Under the pieces are notes generated by a model. It had not been told where the DNA came from and ran no database searches. It saw only the letters and a program-made list of their open reading frames with translations. A DNA stretch of 64,000 nucleotides. It comes from Plantago major (Eukaryota; Streptophyta; Magnoliopsida; Lamiales; Plantaginaceae). Positions 9,947-21,594 of this stretch are shown here, piece by piece; within the stretch, counting starts at the first letter, position 1; every line of letters starts with the position of its first letter. The stretch lies in the NCBI GenBank assembly GCA_026545765.1, contig JAIFAC010000330.1:58389-122388 (forward strand), given 5' to 3'. Made by a program: the position numbers and the translations under genes.

Positions 9947-12081
9947 TGTAACGCCCCGACTTTTAGCTTTTTTAAAAGGAGTAAATTTCAGTCGGGACAT
10001 CGGGTGAAAGCAGAGCCGAAACGATTAGTGAAACATGGAAGTTACGACAAACTTTCTTTTTAAGTTTCTAGAATAAAAATATATTTTATTCAGCAAACAA
10101 AACAACAAGATTTTCAACATTCTTGTCTTTAAAAGATAAACAATATAATAGGAAACGACATGAATTTTTGAAAAAGACAAAAAGACATTATTTTCATTGA
10201 CGAAAATCCCAAATCCCAACCACTCTCTTAGTTCGCTGAGTTTTTCGGTCGTTCATTCTTCGTGCCATCTCACCTACAAGGAAGGGAATAGAAATAAGTG
10301 TGAGAAAAACCTCAATGAGTGTTCGAAGATTTTCGTGTGAAACTTTCATTAAAATCATAACAATAAACATTGAAGAACATAAAATAGAATATACTTTCAA
10401 TAACATGTACTTTTCGGAAAAACATTATTTCATGCCGCTCCTTATAACCCCACAGTAAAACAGGCCTTATGTCTCCTCGACAATGATCAAACTATCCAAC
10501 AGACCCTGCCATGGTACAGGGGTGGAATTCTACGACCCAACTAAATCAGTGAAGGCTTCTATCACTCGATTTAAAGGGAATGGGCAAAGGAAACCGACAA
10601 GTAGCTCGCTAGACACAACTGACCAAACTACAAGCCAATTAACCTGAACCAAATGTACGTATCTCTCTTGAACCGTCAATCAAAACAAAATAACAATCAT
10701 GTATATAAAAAATGTATATATATATCTTTCAAAATCAACGGAAGCATGCTAAAACTCTTTCGTGATTTGCTTTTTATGCAATAGAACGTGCGTTTTGAAA
10801 ACCATGCATTACTTATATATAAGTTGAAAACATATTAAAATACCTTCCAGGTTTTGAAAATAATACATATATATAGTTTTGTAGAACACTCACATTTGAA
10901 GGTTAGGAAGAGCAAGAATTATGAAAGTACTTGCAAGAAGAACAAGTTACAAACTTGAAAGAAAAAGATAATAGTACTTGGAGACTTTTTTGAAGCAAAT
11001 GCCCAAAACGTTTTTGGACAAATGAGGGCTAGAAAAAGAGGGTATTTATAGGGTGGATTTAGGGAAGGTGAAAGGGTTGAAGAGCTAAAAAATAAATGGC
11101 AATTTAAAAGGCTTAAATTGCACATAAAACTAATTTTAAAACCAACAATAAAAGTGCCAACATAAGAGAGGCCAATCAATTTCTTTTCCAAACATTTAAA
11201 CACAATAACTAATGATAAATAATCATATTTTAGTTGGGAAAAGGTTCAAAAACGTTTTTGGTATCACATAGGTCATTTGTACACAAAAATAAAATGTGAC
11301 ACACAAAAAATGCAACACATAGAGCAATTAAATTGAACTCACAATTACACATGCATATGCAACAATTAAACTTAAAATATTGAACATGCAAAGGCAATAT
11401 TACACTTAGACAAGCATAAGTAACATAAAAGAGAAATGAATAGAAAATCAGAACGTTGATCGAAACATAGCTGAAACATAGCAAGTGACATTCGACATTA
11501 CAAGCGACCCTTCATATCGTAACATGAAAAAGAAAGAAAAATATTTCATTCATTAAAGAAACCTCAAGTTACCAAACTCTTGTATTTTGAAATATATGAA
11601 TATAAAATAACACTTTAATTTCAAAACATTAATAGAGCCCCACACACATAAAACATGCATGTACATTACATAATTCAAAAGTGACTCTTCACAATATAAA
11701 TCAATCAAAGAACATATATAATTAGCTTGTATTGAATTAGTTAATTAAAAGGAAGACTCTTCACATAAATCATCAATCAAGACACTCACATAAAGACTTC
11801 TAAAACAAATAATGAACTTTTAAAACAAACTTCACCAACATACTAAAATAATTCTAATATACTTCGAGACAAATAAAGTAACACTAATAAATCATACAAG
11901 GATAAAAAGTACTAAGGTATGTCAAAATCTGGGGTGTCACACTCACCCCTCCTTAAAAGAATTTTGTCCCCAGATTCACACTTCAAAATTTTCTAAAACA
12001 ATTTAGCACAAATAAACACACCTTTAATAAATCATACAAGACCCAAAAATACCAAGTTAACTTAAAAACTGGGATATTACA
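9947..12081 (-). repeat. Array LTR 2
   Basis: 2135 bases, near-identical to LTR 1 and LTR 3 with scattered single changes and short indels. The minus-strand TATA-like box is at about 11042-11052. Confidence 0.9.
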
Positions 12082-12790
12082 CTCACCCCTCCTTAAAAGA
12101 ATTCGGTCCCCAAATTCAAACTGCTAAAGCAATTTTCGACATAAGAAAAAAGTTTTGGAAAAAAATTGATGTTTTCCATGCAAAGAACACATTGAACATG
12201 AAACTATAAAATAAAGCCTTTCGACTTCTTTTTTTTTTAAGTGAAACGAAAAGTAGTCGGAACGTGAATAGAAACTTGGAAAGACACGTGCAAAATTACT
12301 GTCTTCCTTTCATGCATCAATGAGGAAAAAAATTGATACCAACTTAAGAGACCATGTTGGAAGTTCATGCACAAGTGACCACAAAATAACAAGAATCTTA
12401 ACTATTCAATTAACACAACTGGACGCATATGTAACCAAATAAAAGTAACTAGTAAAGAAATTAGGCCGCATATTACAATTAAAGTCTTGAACAAAAGAGA
12501 CAAGCTAGATCAAAAATGCAAAAGGTCAATTCTAAGTGTTGATGCCTTTGAAACAATGATCATTAAAATGAAAAGTAGATGAGGAGTAGGAAAAAACACA
12601 TCGACTCACACGGAAGGAAAAAAGAAGAATAAAAAGAAAATCAAGTAAGAATGTAAGAAAAGGTACTTTGGAAATGCGCAAAGAATGTTCAACCTGCAAC
12701 TCAGCAAACTTCTCACTCAAATTTATCCCAAAGTCCGACGACCCTATCCTAGCTTAGCCTAAGAAAAAAAACCTAGGCTCTGATACCATT
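12082..12790 (-). other. Array interior 2 (non-coding)
   Basis: 709 bases, near-identical to interior 1 apart from small indels such as the loss of about 16 bases near 12467. It has the same primer site (complement of 12776-12788) and purine tract. Confidence 0.85.
12776..12788 (-). other. Primer binding site 2, tRNA-Met type
   Basis: Minus-strand TGGTATCAGAGCC two bases from the LTR 3 border, identical to the site in interior 1. Confidence 0.92.
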
Positions 12791-13544
12791 TGTAACGCCC
12801 GACTTTTAGCTTTTTTAAATGGAGTAAATTTTAGTCGGGACATCGGGTGAAAGAAGAGCCGAAACGATTAGTGAAACATGGAAAGTTACAGACAAACTTT
12901 CGTTTGAAGTTGCTAGAATAAAAATATATTTTATTCAGCAAACAAAACCACAAGATTTTCAACATTCTTGTCTTTAAAACATAAACAATATAATAGGAAA
13001 CGACATGAATTTTTGAAAAAGACAAAAAGACATTATTTTCATTGACAAAAATACCAAATCCCAACCACTCTCTTAGTTCGCTGAGTTTATCGGTCGTTCA
13101 TTCTTCGTGCCATCTCACCTACATGGAAGGGAATAGAAACAAGTGTGAGAAAAACCTCAATGAGTGTTCGAGGATTTTCGTGTGAAACTTTCACTAAAAT
13201 CATAACAATAAACATTGAAGAACATAAAATAGAAAATACTTTCAATAACATGTACTTTTCGGAAAAACATTATTTCATGCCGCTCCTTATAACCCCACAG
13301 TAAAACAGGCCTTATGTCTCCCTGACAGTCGATCAAACTATCCAGTTAGGACCCTGCCATGGTACAGGGGTGGAATTCTACGACCCAACTAAATCGGTGA
13401 AGGCTTCTATCACTCGATTTAAAGGAATGGGCAAAGAAACCGACAAGTAGCTCATGCACAAACCTGACAAAACTACAAGCCAATTAACCTGAACCAAACG
13501 TACGTATCTTTCTTGAACCGTCAATCAAAACAAAATAACAATCA

Positions 13545-13609
<65 letters not shown>

Positions 13610-14965
13610 CTTTCAAAATCAGCGGAAGCATGCTAAAACTCTTTCGTGATTTGCTTTTTATGCAATAGAACGTGCATTTTGAAAACCATGCATTACTTAT
13701 ATATAAGTTGAAAACATATTAAAATACCTTCCAGGTTTTGAAAATAATACATATATATAGTTTTGTAGAACACTCACATTTGAAGGTTAGGAAGAGCAAG
13801 AATTATGAAAGTACTTGCAAGAAGAACAAGTTACAAACTTGAAAGAAAAAGATAATAGTACTTGGAGACTTTTTTGAAGAAAATGCCCAAAATATTTTTG
13901 GACAAATGAGGGCTGGAAAAAGAGGGTATTTATAGGGTGTATTTAGGGAAGGTGAAAGGGTTGAAGAGCTAAAAAATAAATGGCAATTTAAAAGGCTTAA
14001 ATTGCACATAAAACTCATTTTAAAACCAACAATAAAAGTGCCAACATAAGAGAGGCCAATCAATTTCTTTTCCAAACATTTAAACACAATAACTAATGAT
14101 AAATAATCATATTTTAGTTGGAAAAAGGTTCAAAAACGTTTTTGGTATCACATAGGTCATTTGTACACAAAAATAAAATGTGACACACCAAAAATGCAAC
14201 ACTTAGAGCAATTAAATTGAACTCACAATTACACATGCATATGCAACAATTAAACTTAAAATATTGAACATGCATAGGCAATATTACACTTAGACAAGCA
14301 TAAGTAACATAAAAGAGAAACGAATAGAAAATCAGAACGTTGATCGAAACATAGCTGAAACATAGCATGTGACATTCGACATTACAAGCGACCCTTCATA
14401 TCGTAATATGAAAAAGAAAGAAAAATATTTCATTCATTAAAGAAACCTCAAGTTACCAAACTCTTGTATTTTGAAATATATGAATATAAAATAACACTTT
14501 AATTTCAAAACATTAAGAGAGCCCCACACACATAAGACATGCATGTACATTACATAATTCAAAAGTGACTCTTCACAATATAAATCAATCAAAGAACATA
14601 TATAATTAGCTTGTATTGAATTAGTTAATTAAAAGGAAGACTCTTCACATAAATCATCAATCAAGACACTCACATAAAGACTTCTGAAACAAATAATAAA
14701 CTTTTAAAACAAACTTCACCAACATACTAAAATAATTCTAATATACTTCGAGACAAATAAAGTAACACTAATAAATCATGCAAGGACAAAAAGTACTAAT
14801 GTATGTCAAAATATGGGGTGTCACACTCACCCCTCCTTAAAAGAATTTGGTCCCCAAATTCACACTTCAAAATTTTCTAAAACAATTTAGCACAAATAAA
14901 CACACCTTTAATAAATCATACAAGACCCAAATATACCAAGTTAACTTAAAAACTGGGATATTACA
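12791..14965 (-). repeat. Array LTR 3
   Basis: 2175 bases. Longer than the other two mainly because of a TA microsatellite at 13547-13609. Its end at 14965 meets the right target duplication ggact, which fixes the true LTR terminus beyond the internal copy of the purine tract. Confidence 0.9.
13547..13609. repeat. (TA)n microsatellite
   Basis: About 60 bases of TA with three TGTA interruptions. LTR 1 and LTR 2 have only short TA runs at the same place, so it expanded after the LTRs were duplicated. Confidence 0.95.
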
Positions 14966-14970
14966 GGACT

Positions 14971-15412
14971 AGTTGGATTAATTTTCACAACTATATATAC
15001 TAGTCGATAGGTTCATAGATTCACAACAAGCTTTTATGCGTAAGATAGATATTCTCTTACAGCTTGTTTTGCATCTCTTTTACTAAGCTTTTAGTTAGTC
15101 ATCTCTCTCTTTGTTTGTGAGAGATCTAGCGTTGAATTGGTGGCCCGATTCAAAGTGCTTAGTGTTTGATATTCTAGATCGTAGGAATATTGTCTAGATA
15201 TCTTTTTGTAAATCCGTTATTCTTTATAGTGGATATTTTGCCTGTGGTTCGGCAGATTATTTATAATCTGCTAGAAATTATTTGTGTCTGGTGTTCTTTA
15301 CATTCCGCTGTTTAGACTCTAAGATAGTTTTCAGATATTGGTTTTGAGTATTGCTACAATATGTGTTTACAATATCTGTATTTGGTATTAAGTCCCGATC
15401 CATAGAATTTCA
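14971..15412 (+). repeat. copia-1 3' LTR, right part
   Basis: Continues the LTR after the array, with a TATA-like ACTATATATAC at about 14990. The last 81 bases match 1-81, ending AATTTCA at 15412. Confidence 0.88.
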
Positions 15413-15576
15413 CACTATGCTAGACTGGACACAGAGTATGGACGCATTTCGGGGAGTCTAGGAGCAAATTTTTTAGTCACATGCTGACATCATGAGGGCA
15501 CAGTCCGATTTGAGGGCTGATTTTACAGCTGCTAGGGATGAGATGAGGGGGTACATGGCTGAGCATGCGAACTTTC
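15413..15576 (+). other. Unassigned fragment, possible gypsy coding remnant
   Basis: One frame near the end reads RAQSDLRADFTAARDEMRGYMAEH, a charged helical text like the tails of some gypsy proteins, but stops interrupt it upstream. It ends where a gypsy LTR start (TGATGAGGC) begins. Assignment is weak. Confidence 0.35.
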
Positions 15577-15945
15577 TGATGAGGCATATTTTGACACCTC
15601 ATTTAAACCTTTTTAACCTCTTTTTATTAGTTGTTTAGTTATGTTTTGTATATATTTTGTGTTATTTCTTGTGTTTTGTGTGTTTCCACCATGATTCCAG
15701 GTTTTAGGTACTTTTCATCAAGAAAAGGAGTCAAAACGTTGCATTTTTATGCATTATGTCGGAGGACACAAGCTCCAAGACTCCAAATAGGTGCCACGAA
15801 GGTGCCAGGGATGCCAAACGGATCAAGGAAGGACAAAAAGTTGAGATTCGAGCCCCAAAAGAAGCGGGGCGATCGCCCCAAGGACTAGACGCTGCGACAG
15901 AGCGCAGCGCCAAGAAGATTGATTTTCCACCAACTTTGGTACTAA
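15577..15945 (+). repeat. Partial gypsy LTR (first ~370 bases)
   Basis: Begins TGATGAGGCATATTT and is related to 16103-16284 joined to 17582 onward (shared AAAAGGAGTCAAAACG and the stretch about CACAAGCTCCAAGACTCC). It stops at about 15945 and is fused to the 3' interior of a gypsy element, so the rest of this LTR and most of the interior are deleted. Contains the palindrome GGGGCGATCGCCCC (15866-15879) and an inverted repeat CGCTGCG/CGCAGCG (15890-15909). Confidence 0.75.
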
Positions 15946-16102
15946 CTCAAACCCTTTGCATCTCTGAAGCTTGTTACTTACAAATGTAGATTCTGTAAGT
16001 TGGATGTTTGACTCGTTATTTGTTTTGTCTGTTTAGAGTCTAGTTTCTTTTTTAGGTTTGTTGTTTGCTCGAGGACGAGCAAAGGTTCGGTTTGGGGAGT
16101 AT
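15946..16102 (+). other. Gypsy 3' interior with polypurine tract
   Basis: Ends GAGGACGAGCAAAGG, then TTCGGTTTGGGGAGTAT (16086-16102), the typical Athila/Tat-like run before the 3' LTR. A close relative precedes gypsy-D's 3' LTR at about 44245-44273. Confidence 0.8.
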
Positions 16103-16284
16103 TGATGAGGCATTTTTAGAACACCTCAAAGGGTTCTTTTTACCTTGTTTTTACTAACTTTTATTCTGTTTTTACTAACTTTTAGTCTAGTTTTTCCTTT
16201 ATTTGTATATTTTTTGTCTTTTGTTTGTGTTTTTTGTGTTTCCTCCTTTATTCCAGGCTTTGGATACTTTTCATGAAGAAAAGG

Positions 16285-17576
16285 TGTCACGCCCCAAAAC
16301 CAAAATACTTTGGCGCGATAGGCCGTCTATCGTGAGATGGGCTCACGCCAAGACGAAGCCTCAATTTATTTATAAAAGAAAAAAACAGTTGAAAGGTAAT
16401 CAGAGCGTCTAAAACACAAATACAATTTTAGAAACATCAAACTAATTACAAGCCTCAAAAATTACAAAACATTCACTAACACTACTAGCTGCTCTAGACC
16501 GACTAGCTTCCACTTGCAACCACCTCAAACCACAGTCACTTACTCAACTGAAAAAAAAGGTGTAAGGGTGAGCTCCTGTCACTTTTACCCGAATCAAGTA
16601 CAATAGTAAAACATACATATATATATACACTCGCCAATAATAGAATATAGTCATAATCGTTTGCATGGAACAATAACAATTTACTTTTAGCTCAATCAGA
16701 CAATACACTATGGCCACACGAACCGTGGTTGCACACAGGTCAGCTTTTACATAACAATAACAATGCCCTACTAGAGGGATAACATAACAATGGGAGATCT
16801 CCAAAAGCACGACATTCCCCCGAAAGGGCCCAAACAATTAATAGGCATATCGATGAGCATAAAACATATTTTCAATCCATGCTTTTGAACAAAACAATTT
16901 TCACAATTCACAATCACGATAAAACATTTATGGGTACACATACTTGATCCTTTTCGAATAGATTATTATGCCAAGTCCCATTCCTTGATATAATAACCAT
17001 AAGTAGTTTGTCAAATCATAAAACAATACATATATATACTATAACATAAATAGAAAGCAGAAGTGTCAAGAGTTCCCCTTACCTCGAAGACGACTCAAAA
17101 CAAGCTTAACCTAACTAAACCACGAATCTCAACCAACTGATTCGAATCTCCAAAACTCACCACTACGATGTAAGAACCCAAATCAAATACTAATTCACAA
17201 ATAAACCAAACAAAGGGACAAAAGGTGATCATGATGTCATGATGATGACACGTAAAAAGAATTTGTAGAGAGAGCATTAGTTAAATTGCATGTTTCCATC
17301 CAACAACAAACGATTGAACAAGGATTTCGTGTAGAAAAGAAATTTTGACACTACTCGCCTATGTTGATCAGATTGGCGGCCACAGAATTAAGAAACAGAA
17401 AATACACTGGTTTTTGGCCAATCATCGATTAGGGGTTTAAAGTAGTACTTATAAGTAGTATGGTCTGGGCTTGATAATCAGAAAATTAGTTTTGAAAATA
17501 TTGCTAGCCCAGTCTACTATAAAAATTAAAATAACACCATAAAATCGAATTAAAATAAAAAGTACGGGTTCTTACA
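16285..17576 (-). mobile_element. Solo LTR with perfect target duplication
   Basis: 1292 bases from TGTCACGCCCC to GTTCTTACA, flanked by aaagg at 16280-16284 and 17577-17581. The uninterrupted relative at 15718-15735 reads straight across the site. On the minus strand it starts TGTAAGAACCC and ends GGGGCGTGACA, a layout common in gypsy LTRs, so minus orientation is inferred. No coding content. Confidence 0.9.
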
Positions 17577-17884
17577 AAAGGAGTCAAAACGATGCATTTT
17601 AATGCACTTTGTCGGAGATCACAAGCTCCAAGACTCCAAATAGGTGCCACGAAGGTTCCCAGAATGCCAAACGGGTCAAAGATAGACAAATAAGGCGCGG
17701 ATCGAGCCCGAAGGAAGTGGGGTGAGTGTCCCAAAGCCTGGACGCAGCTACAGAGGGCTGCGTTCCATAGCCGGAGCGGGCGATTGCCCAAACACGATCT
17801 GTTTTGTTCCAGGCATTACTTTTTGGTGAATTTGCCATTTTAATGTCTGATTTGTAATTCAAACTTATCACTTTTTCATTTCAA

Positions 17885-18255
17885 ACAATATTGGGGAGTA
17901 TTTTGAGAGGTCTAGGGTTCCAAGAATCATCCATTTGATTGAAGTTGGAGTCTTGGTTAACCATTTAGCTGAAGATCTCTTCCTGTAAATAGAACTATTC
18001 ACCATTGTTGATCAATTAGAGCTCAGTCATTCTTCATAATTGGTAATTTTGTATCGTTTCTGATATCTTGCTTCTTTTGTATGTTTATGCTTTTCCAGAG
18101 CCGGAGCGGGCGGTCGCCCCGAACGGTTGGGGCGATCGCCCGCTCCGATCTGCCAGCTCTTTTCACTTCACAACATTGTTAGGGAGATTTTGAGAGGTCT
18201 AGGGTTCCAAGATTCATCCATTTGATTGAAGTTGGAGTCTTGGTTAACCATTAAC
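17885..18255 (+). repeat. Duplicated ~80-base block in gypsy LTR
   Basis: TTTTGAGAGGTCTAGGGTTC and about 60 bases after it occur at about 17900 and again at about 18189, about 290 bases apart. It is separate from the larger duplication downstream. Confidence 0.8.
18102..18147. repeat. Long GC-rich hairpin in gypsy LTR
   Basis: The left arm GGAGCGGGCGGTCGCCCC (18103-18120) and right arm (18129-18146) pair at 17 of 18 positions around an 8-base loop, extended by one C-G pair. A related but weaker inverted segment lies at about 17700-17790. Confidence 0.88.
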
Positions 18256-18387
18256 TGAAGATTTCTTCCTGTAAGCAGTACTATTTCACCATTGTTATCC
18301 ATTGGAGCGCAGAAATTCAAAGTTATTCGGTAATTTTGTATAGTTTCTCTTTGATTTCTTCTTGTGTAAGTTTATGTCTATGTTCAT

Positions 18388-19594
18388 CATATTTCTTGCC
18401 TGTGACAACATGAATATGAGTAGCTAAACAACACCCATGGGTTGGTGGTGAATTCTTGCGCATGCTAGTATAGGTTTCCGGATGAAAACTGTTGTTTGTC
18501 TGATTGATTACTTGCGAATCGTTTGATTAGTTCAAAGTCTTAGCAATCGTTTACTCATACCCAAAATCCACAAGAGGGATTCGCACCCTCAAAGTTAACA
18601 ACGATTTACGCCCAATGCTTTCAACTACAAATGTCGACTAGTAGAATTGACGACTCTATTACGTTGATTAAACGTTTTCACTTTCAAAAACGTCGAGTAA
18701 TCCAATGCATCCATACTAGCTAGATGTTGATGAAACCACCACCCCATGTCTTCTTTAATTGATCACAAATCCGTGTTTGATGTTTACCAACATTTGTGAT
18801 TTGCGAAAGAAAAGAATTGGAAGTCGTAAGACGCAATTCTAGGACAAACTAGTATTTTAAAACACCGAAAAGCTTAGTTAAGTCCTTCGAGAACGAAACT
18901 CGGGGCAACTTATCAACTCACTACGTGCTTTTTCTAGTGATCCTTGATATTGCCCTTGGCTTATAAATTAAGGACTTGATTTGACGCATCCATTATCATA
19001 TCTCTTGCCTGTGACAACATGAGTCTGAGTAGCTAAACATCACCCATGGGTTGGTGGTGAAATCTTGAGCATGCTAGTATAGGACATTGGATGAAAATAC
19101 ATTGTTGTTTTCTTTGTTGAATTCTTGCGATTCGTTTGTTAGTTCAATGTCTTAGCAATCATTTCTTAATACCCAAAATCCACAAGAGGGATTCGCACCC
19201 TCAAGGTTACTTACGATTTAAGCCCAGCGCATTGGACTACAAACGCTAACTAGTAGAATTGACGACTCTACTACGTTGAAAAAACGTTTCCACTTTCAAA
19301 AGTCGTGTATTCCATTATTTACCTATACTAGCTAGCTCTTGCTGAAACCACCACCCTATGTCTCCATTTATTGATAACAAAACCCATGTTTGTTTACTAT
19401 CTATTTGATTTGTGAAAGAAAGAATTGGAGGTCATAAAATGCAATTCAAGACAAACTAGTACTTTAAAACATCGACAAGCTTAGTTAAGTCCTTCGAGAA
19501 CGACACTCGGGGAAACTTCTCAACTCACTACGTACTTTTTTCTAGTGATCCTTGAGTTCTTGGCTTATAAATTAAGGACTTGATTTGACGCATC
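18388..19594 (+). repeat. ~605-base tandem duplication of LTR 3' part
   Basis: CTTGCCTGTGACAACATGA occurs at 18395 and 19004, and GGACTTGATTTGACGCATC ends at 18990 and 19594. Everything between follows the same order with moderate divergence, so the LTR terminus is present twice in tandem. Confidence 0.88.
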
Positions 19595-19597
19595 GGA

Positions 19598-19738
19598 GAT
19601 CATGTTGAAAAAGGTAATATTGAGATACTAAAGATTGGTACAGAAGATCAGCTTGCTGACATCTTCACTAAACCTCTGCAAGTGAGCAGATTCATGACCT
19701 TAGGAAATAGTCTTGGGTTAATGGAATTGCCAAAGTGA
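19598..19738 (+). pseudogene. RNase H C-terminal fragment of a SIRE-like copia element
   Basis: Reads [28 protein letters not shown] and continues to a TGA at 19736, almost identical to the end of RNase H in copia-A (to 35293). It is cut at its left by the gypsy LTR ending at 19594. The rest of that pol lies outside the window or is lost. Confidence 0.92.
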
Positions 19739-20266
19739 TAGAATGGTAACTAAGACGGGAACTCAGTAAGCCAAAGAGAAGTTAAAGGCTTTCTGAAAAG
19801 AAAGGCACTTTAAAGGAGAGGAGATATCTGAGACAGGTATTCAGATATCAAGGCTAAGAGTCAAAAGGGTTTCTTAGAAATCTGAAATGGGTATTCAGTT
19901 ATCAGGAATGTCACAAAGTAAGAGGGAACACAAAAGAAGAAAAGTAGAAGACTGGTACGATGCGTCAGAAGTCAACAACTATCTTGTGTTTTGTAAATTT
20001 CCATTTTAGTGAAAATTTTCAAATAGACTGAACGCTTAATTAATAAACTCGGATATCATTTTGTATCCTAGTTATAGGTCGCTGAAGAATTGAAAGAGAC
20101 TTAGTTAGCTATTAGCCAAAATGCATTAATTGGACACAATTACATTTGTTGATTGTGATCATTGCTGGAAAAGCAATCTCAACCATTGAGTCCCAATAGC
20201 CAACTGGCACTGTAACCCAGATCGTGGCCCACCGCATTAAATGCAAAAACTACTTTTTCACCATGC
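19739..20266 (+). other. Spacer remnant after RNase H of the SIRE-like element
   Basis: Parallels the copia-A spacer at 35294-35800: repeats of ATCTGAAATGGGTATTCAG, then TAGCTATTAGCCAAAATGCA and ACACAATTACA, then a GCATTAAATGC block. It is cut at 20266 by the minus-strand gypsy LTR. Confidence 0.8.
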
Positions 20267-21594
20267 TGATGTGCACTTAAGAATTTGAAAGCGTTGTAGT
20301 ACCTATAATTCTCAAACACAATCAAGGATTAAATTTATTTAATTGTCGGAAGCTCACAAACACACAACAATAGTGGTAAGTTAACTCGGGATGTCATTCT
20401 CCACAGACACTTAGCATAGAACAAGCAAATATCGTATTTAATGCAGGAATTAGAGAGTTCGTAACTAAGCAGATTGTAAGCAGAAGTTGAATCGCATGTA
20501 AACCCTAATTATTGTTGATGAAATCGATGGTGGTTGGTGTGTAAAGGACCCCCGACCTCCCTCATACTATGCTACTCCCAACTTCCTAGTTAATATCCTA
20601 TGCGATTACCTCTAACGACAGCATGGAGATATACTAAATACCAAGGCTCAGTTGATACCAATACCCCTACTCAGTTCAATGAAACTACTATGTCACTCAG
20701 CAGAACATCACACCACAAAGGATGTATAGAGTTGTATAACTACGGTTTACATCTAAGAACTATTCCATTAGTATAACACGACATATAAAGAAGTAGCACC
20801 GCAGAGTTTTGGCGGTCCGCCTTTACAAGAGAAAGTTAGCTACTAATAGTAATCTACAGACAGAAATCGAAAACTAGGATGAAAGAAGAAGACAAGAGAA
20901 GCTTAGTTATTGATGTTTTCGTGTTGCTTCTAGGGTTTCCTCCTTTTGGGTGCCTGGCCAGCGGTTGGGGGTTTCACTTCTCCGAGGAATGGTTCTCTCT
21001 CAGGAGAGCTGCTTTTGGAGCGGTTAATGATTATGAGACCCTAAAGGTCTTATTTATACTGAAATTTTCGTGCCCTGCCCGCCATTCATCAATAAGTAAG
21101 GTCAGAAATGCTGGCTCTAGCCTGACAGGCCAAGAAAAGGTCTGAATTCCATAATGTTCCTTCACTGTGGTCGACAGTGGACCACGGAGAGGCTTCTATG
21201 GTCGATTGTGGACCGCAGTAGCTCGATATGTTCAGGTTTCTGTCTGTTTTCTTCGTTCTTCGATTTCGGGCTTCGTAACTTCGTTTCGTCGAAAAGTGGT
21301 CTTCTACAATGTTGTAGAATCTTCAATTATCTTCACATTGGTTGGTCACATGACATTTTTTGACACCTCGAACTCCGTGCAATGGTCAAATCAACGTATT
21401 TCCTTATTTTCTCCGATTTCGGCTAAATATGACGTTTTGGCACCGGAAATCGTGCAATTCCTCAAAAAGGCGATCATGACCTACAAAATATGCAAGAAGT
21501 CGGTAATTGGCCATAATATGATGCAAATATTGAATCTTGAGCAAAAAACGAGGGTCTAAAAGGATACAAAATCGCCCATGTCATTCTCACATCA
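20267..21594 (-). repeat. Minus-strand gypsy LTR
   Basis: On the minus strand it runs from TGATGTGAGAATGACATG (complement of 21577-21594) to GTGCACATCA (complement of 20267-20276), 1328 bases. It follows the purine tract CTGCTTTGGGGGTG (complement of 21595-21608), so it is the 3' LTR of its element. A minus-strand TATA-like CAGTATAAATAAGAC lies at about 21046-21061. The part 21310-21560 is related to 63400-63620. Confidence 0.8.

Larger units (their letters stand above)
7082..14965 (-). mobile_element. Non-autonomous gypsy element in tandem: LTR-int-LTR-int-LTR
   Basis: Three ~2.15-kb LTRs and two ~0.7-kb interiors lie in one unbroken array on the minus strand. Termini are TG and CA. The target duplication is gtact (7077-7081) and ggact (14966-14970), one mismatch. 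Each interior has a tRNA-Met primer site at one end and a purine tract at the other. No gag or pol is present, so the element depends on another for movement. The sequence AAGGAGGGGTGAG before the LTR start resembles Tekay/Del-type chromovirus ends. The likely origin is unequal recombination between LTRs. Confidence 0.9.
1..15412 (+). mobile_element. copia-1: degenerate SIRE-type Ty1/copia retrotransposon, 5' end outside window
   Basis: The first 81 bases match 15332-15412, so they are the tail of the 5' LTR and the tail of the 3' LTR. Between them lie gag, protease, integrase, the RT tail and RNase H in copia order (integrase before RT). The 3' LTR begins TGAAA and ends TTTCA. The protease-integrase text (LKANLISISQLCD, GGKKYVFVIVDDFSRYTWV) is typical of the SIRE/Maximus lineage. 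Two later insertions interrupt it, at 2834-4244 and 7082-14965. Every coding domain is damaged, so it is an inactive relic. The lineage is assigned from motif recall, not a tree. Confidence 0.9.
16103..19594 (+). repeat. Gypsy 3' LTR with solo-LTR insertion and internal duplication
   Basis: Starts TGATGAGGC after the polypurine tract and ends TTGACGCATC at 19594. It abuts a SIRE-like RNase H fragment, which is therefore the insertion target. Without the solo LTR it is about 2.2 kb; without the ~605-base duplication it would be about 1.6 kb, close to gypsy-D's LTR. It also shows the CTTCGAGAACGA..CTCGGGG and GGACTTGATTT blocks common to the 3' parts of these LTRs. Confidence 0.82.

Noticed and set aside
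7123-14368. Minus-strand open frames of 60-100 codons repeated three times (for example 8042-8341, 10919-11203, 13803-14087)
   Set aside because: They recur because the LTR is repeated three times, start at poor ATGs, are rich in Phe/Leu/Cys from AT-rich DNA, and differ by frameshifts between copies. Not genes.
16544-16837. 97-codon minus-strand open frame in the solo LTR
   Set aside because: No recognisable motif, composition like non-coding DNA, inside a solo LTR.
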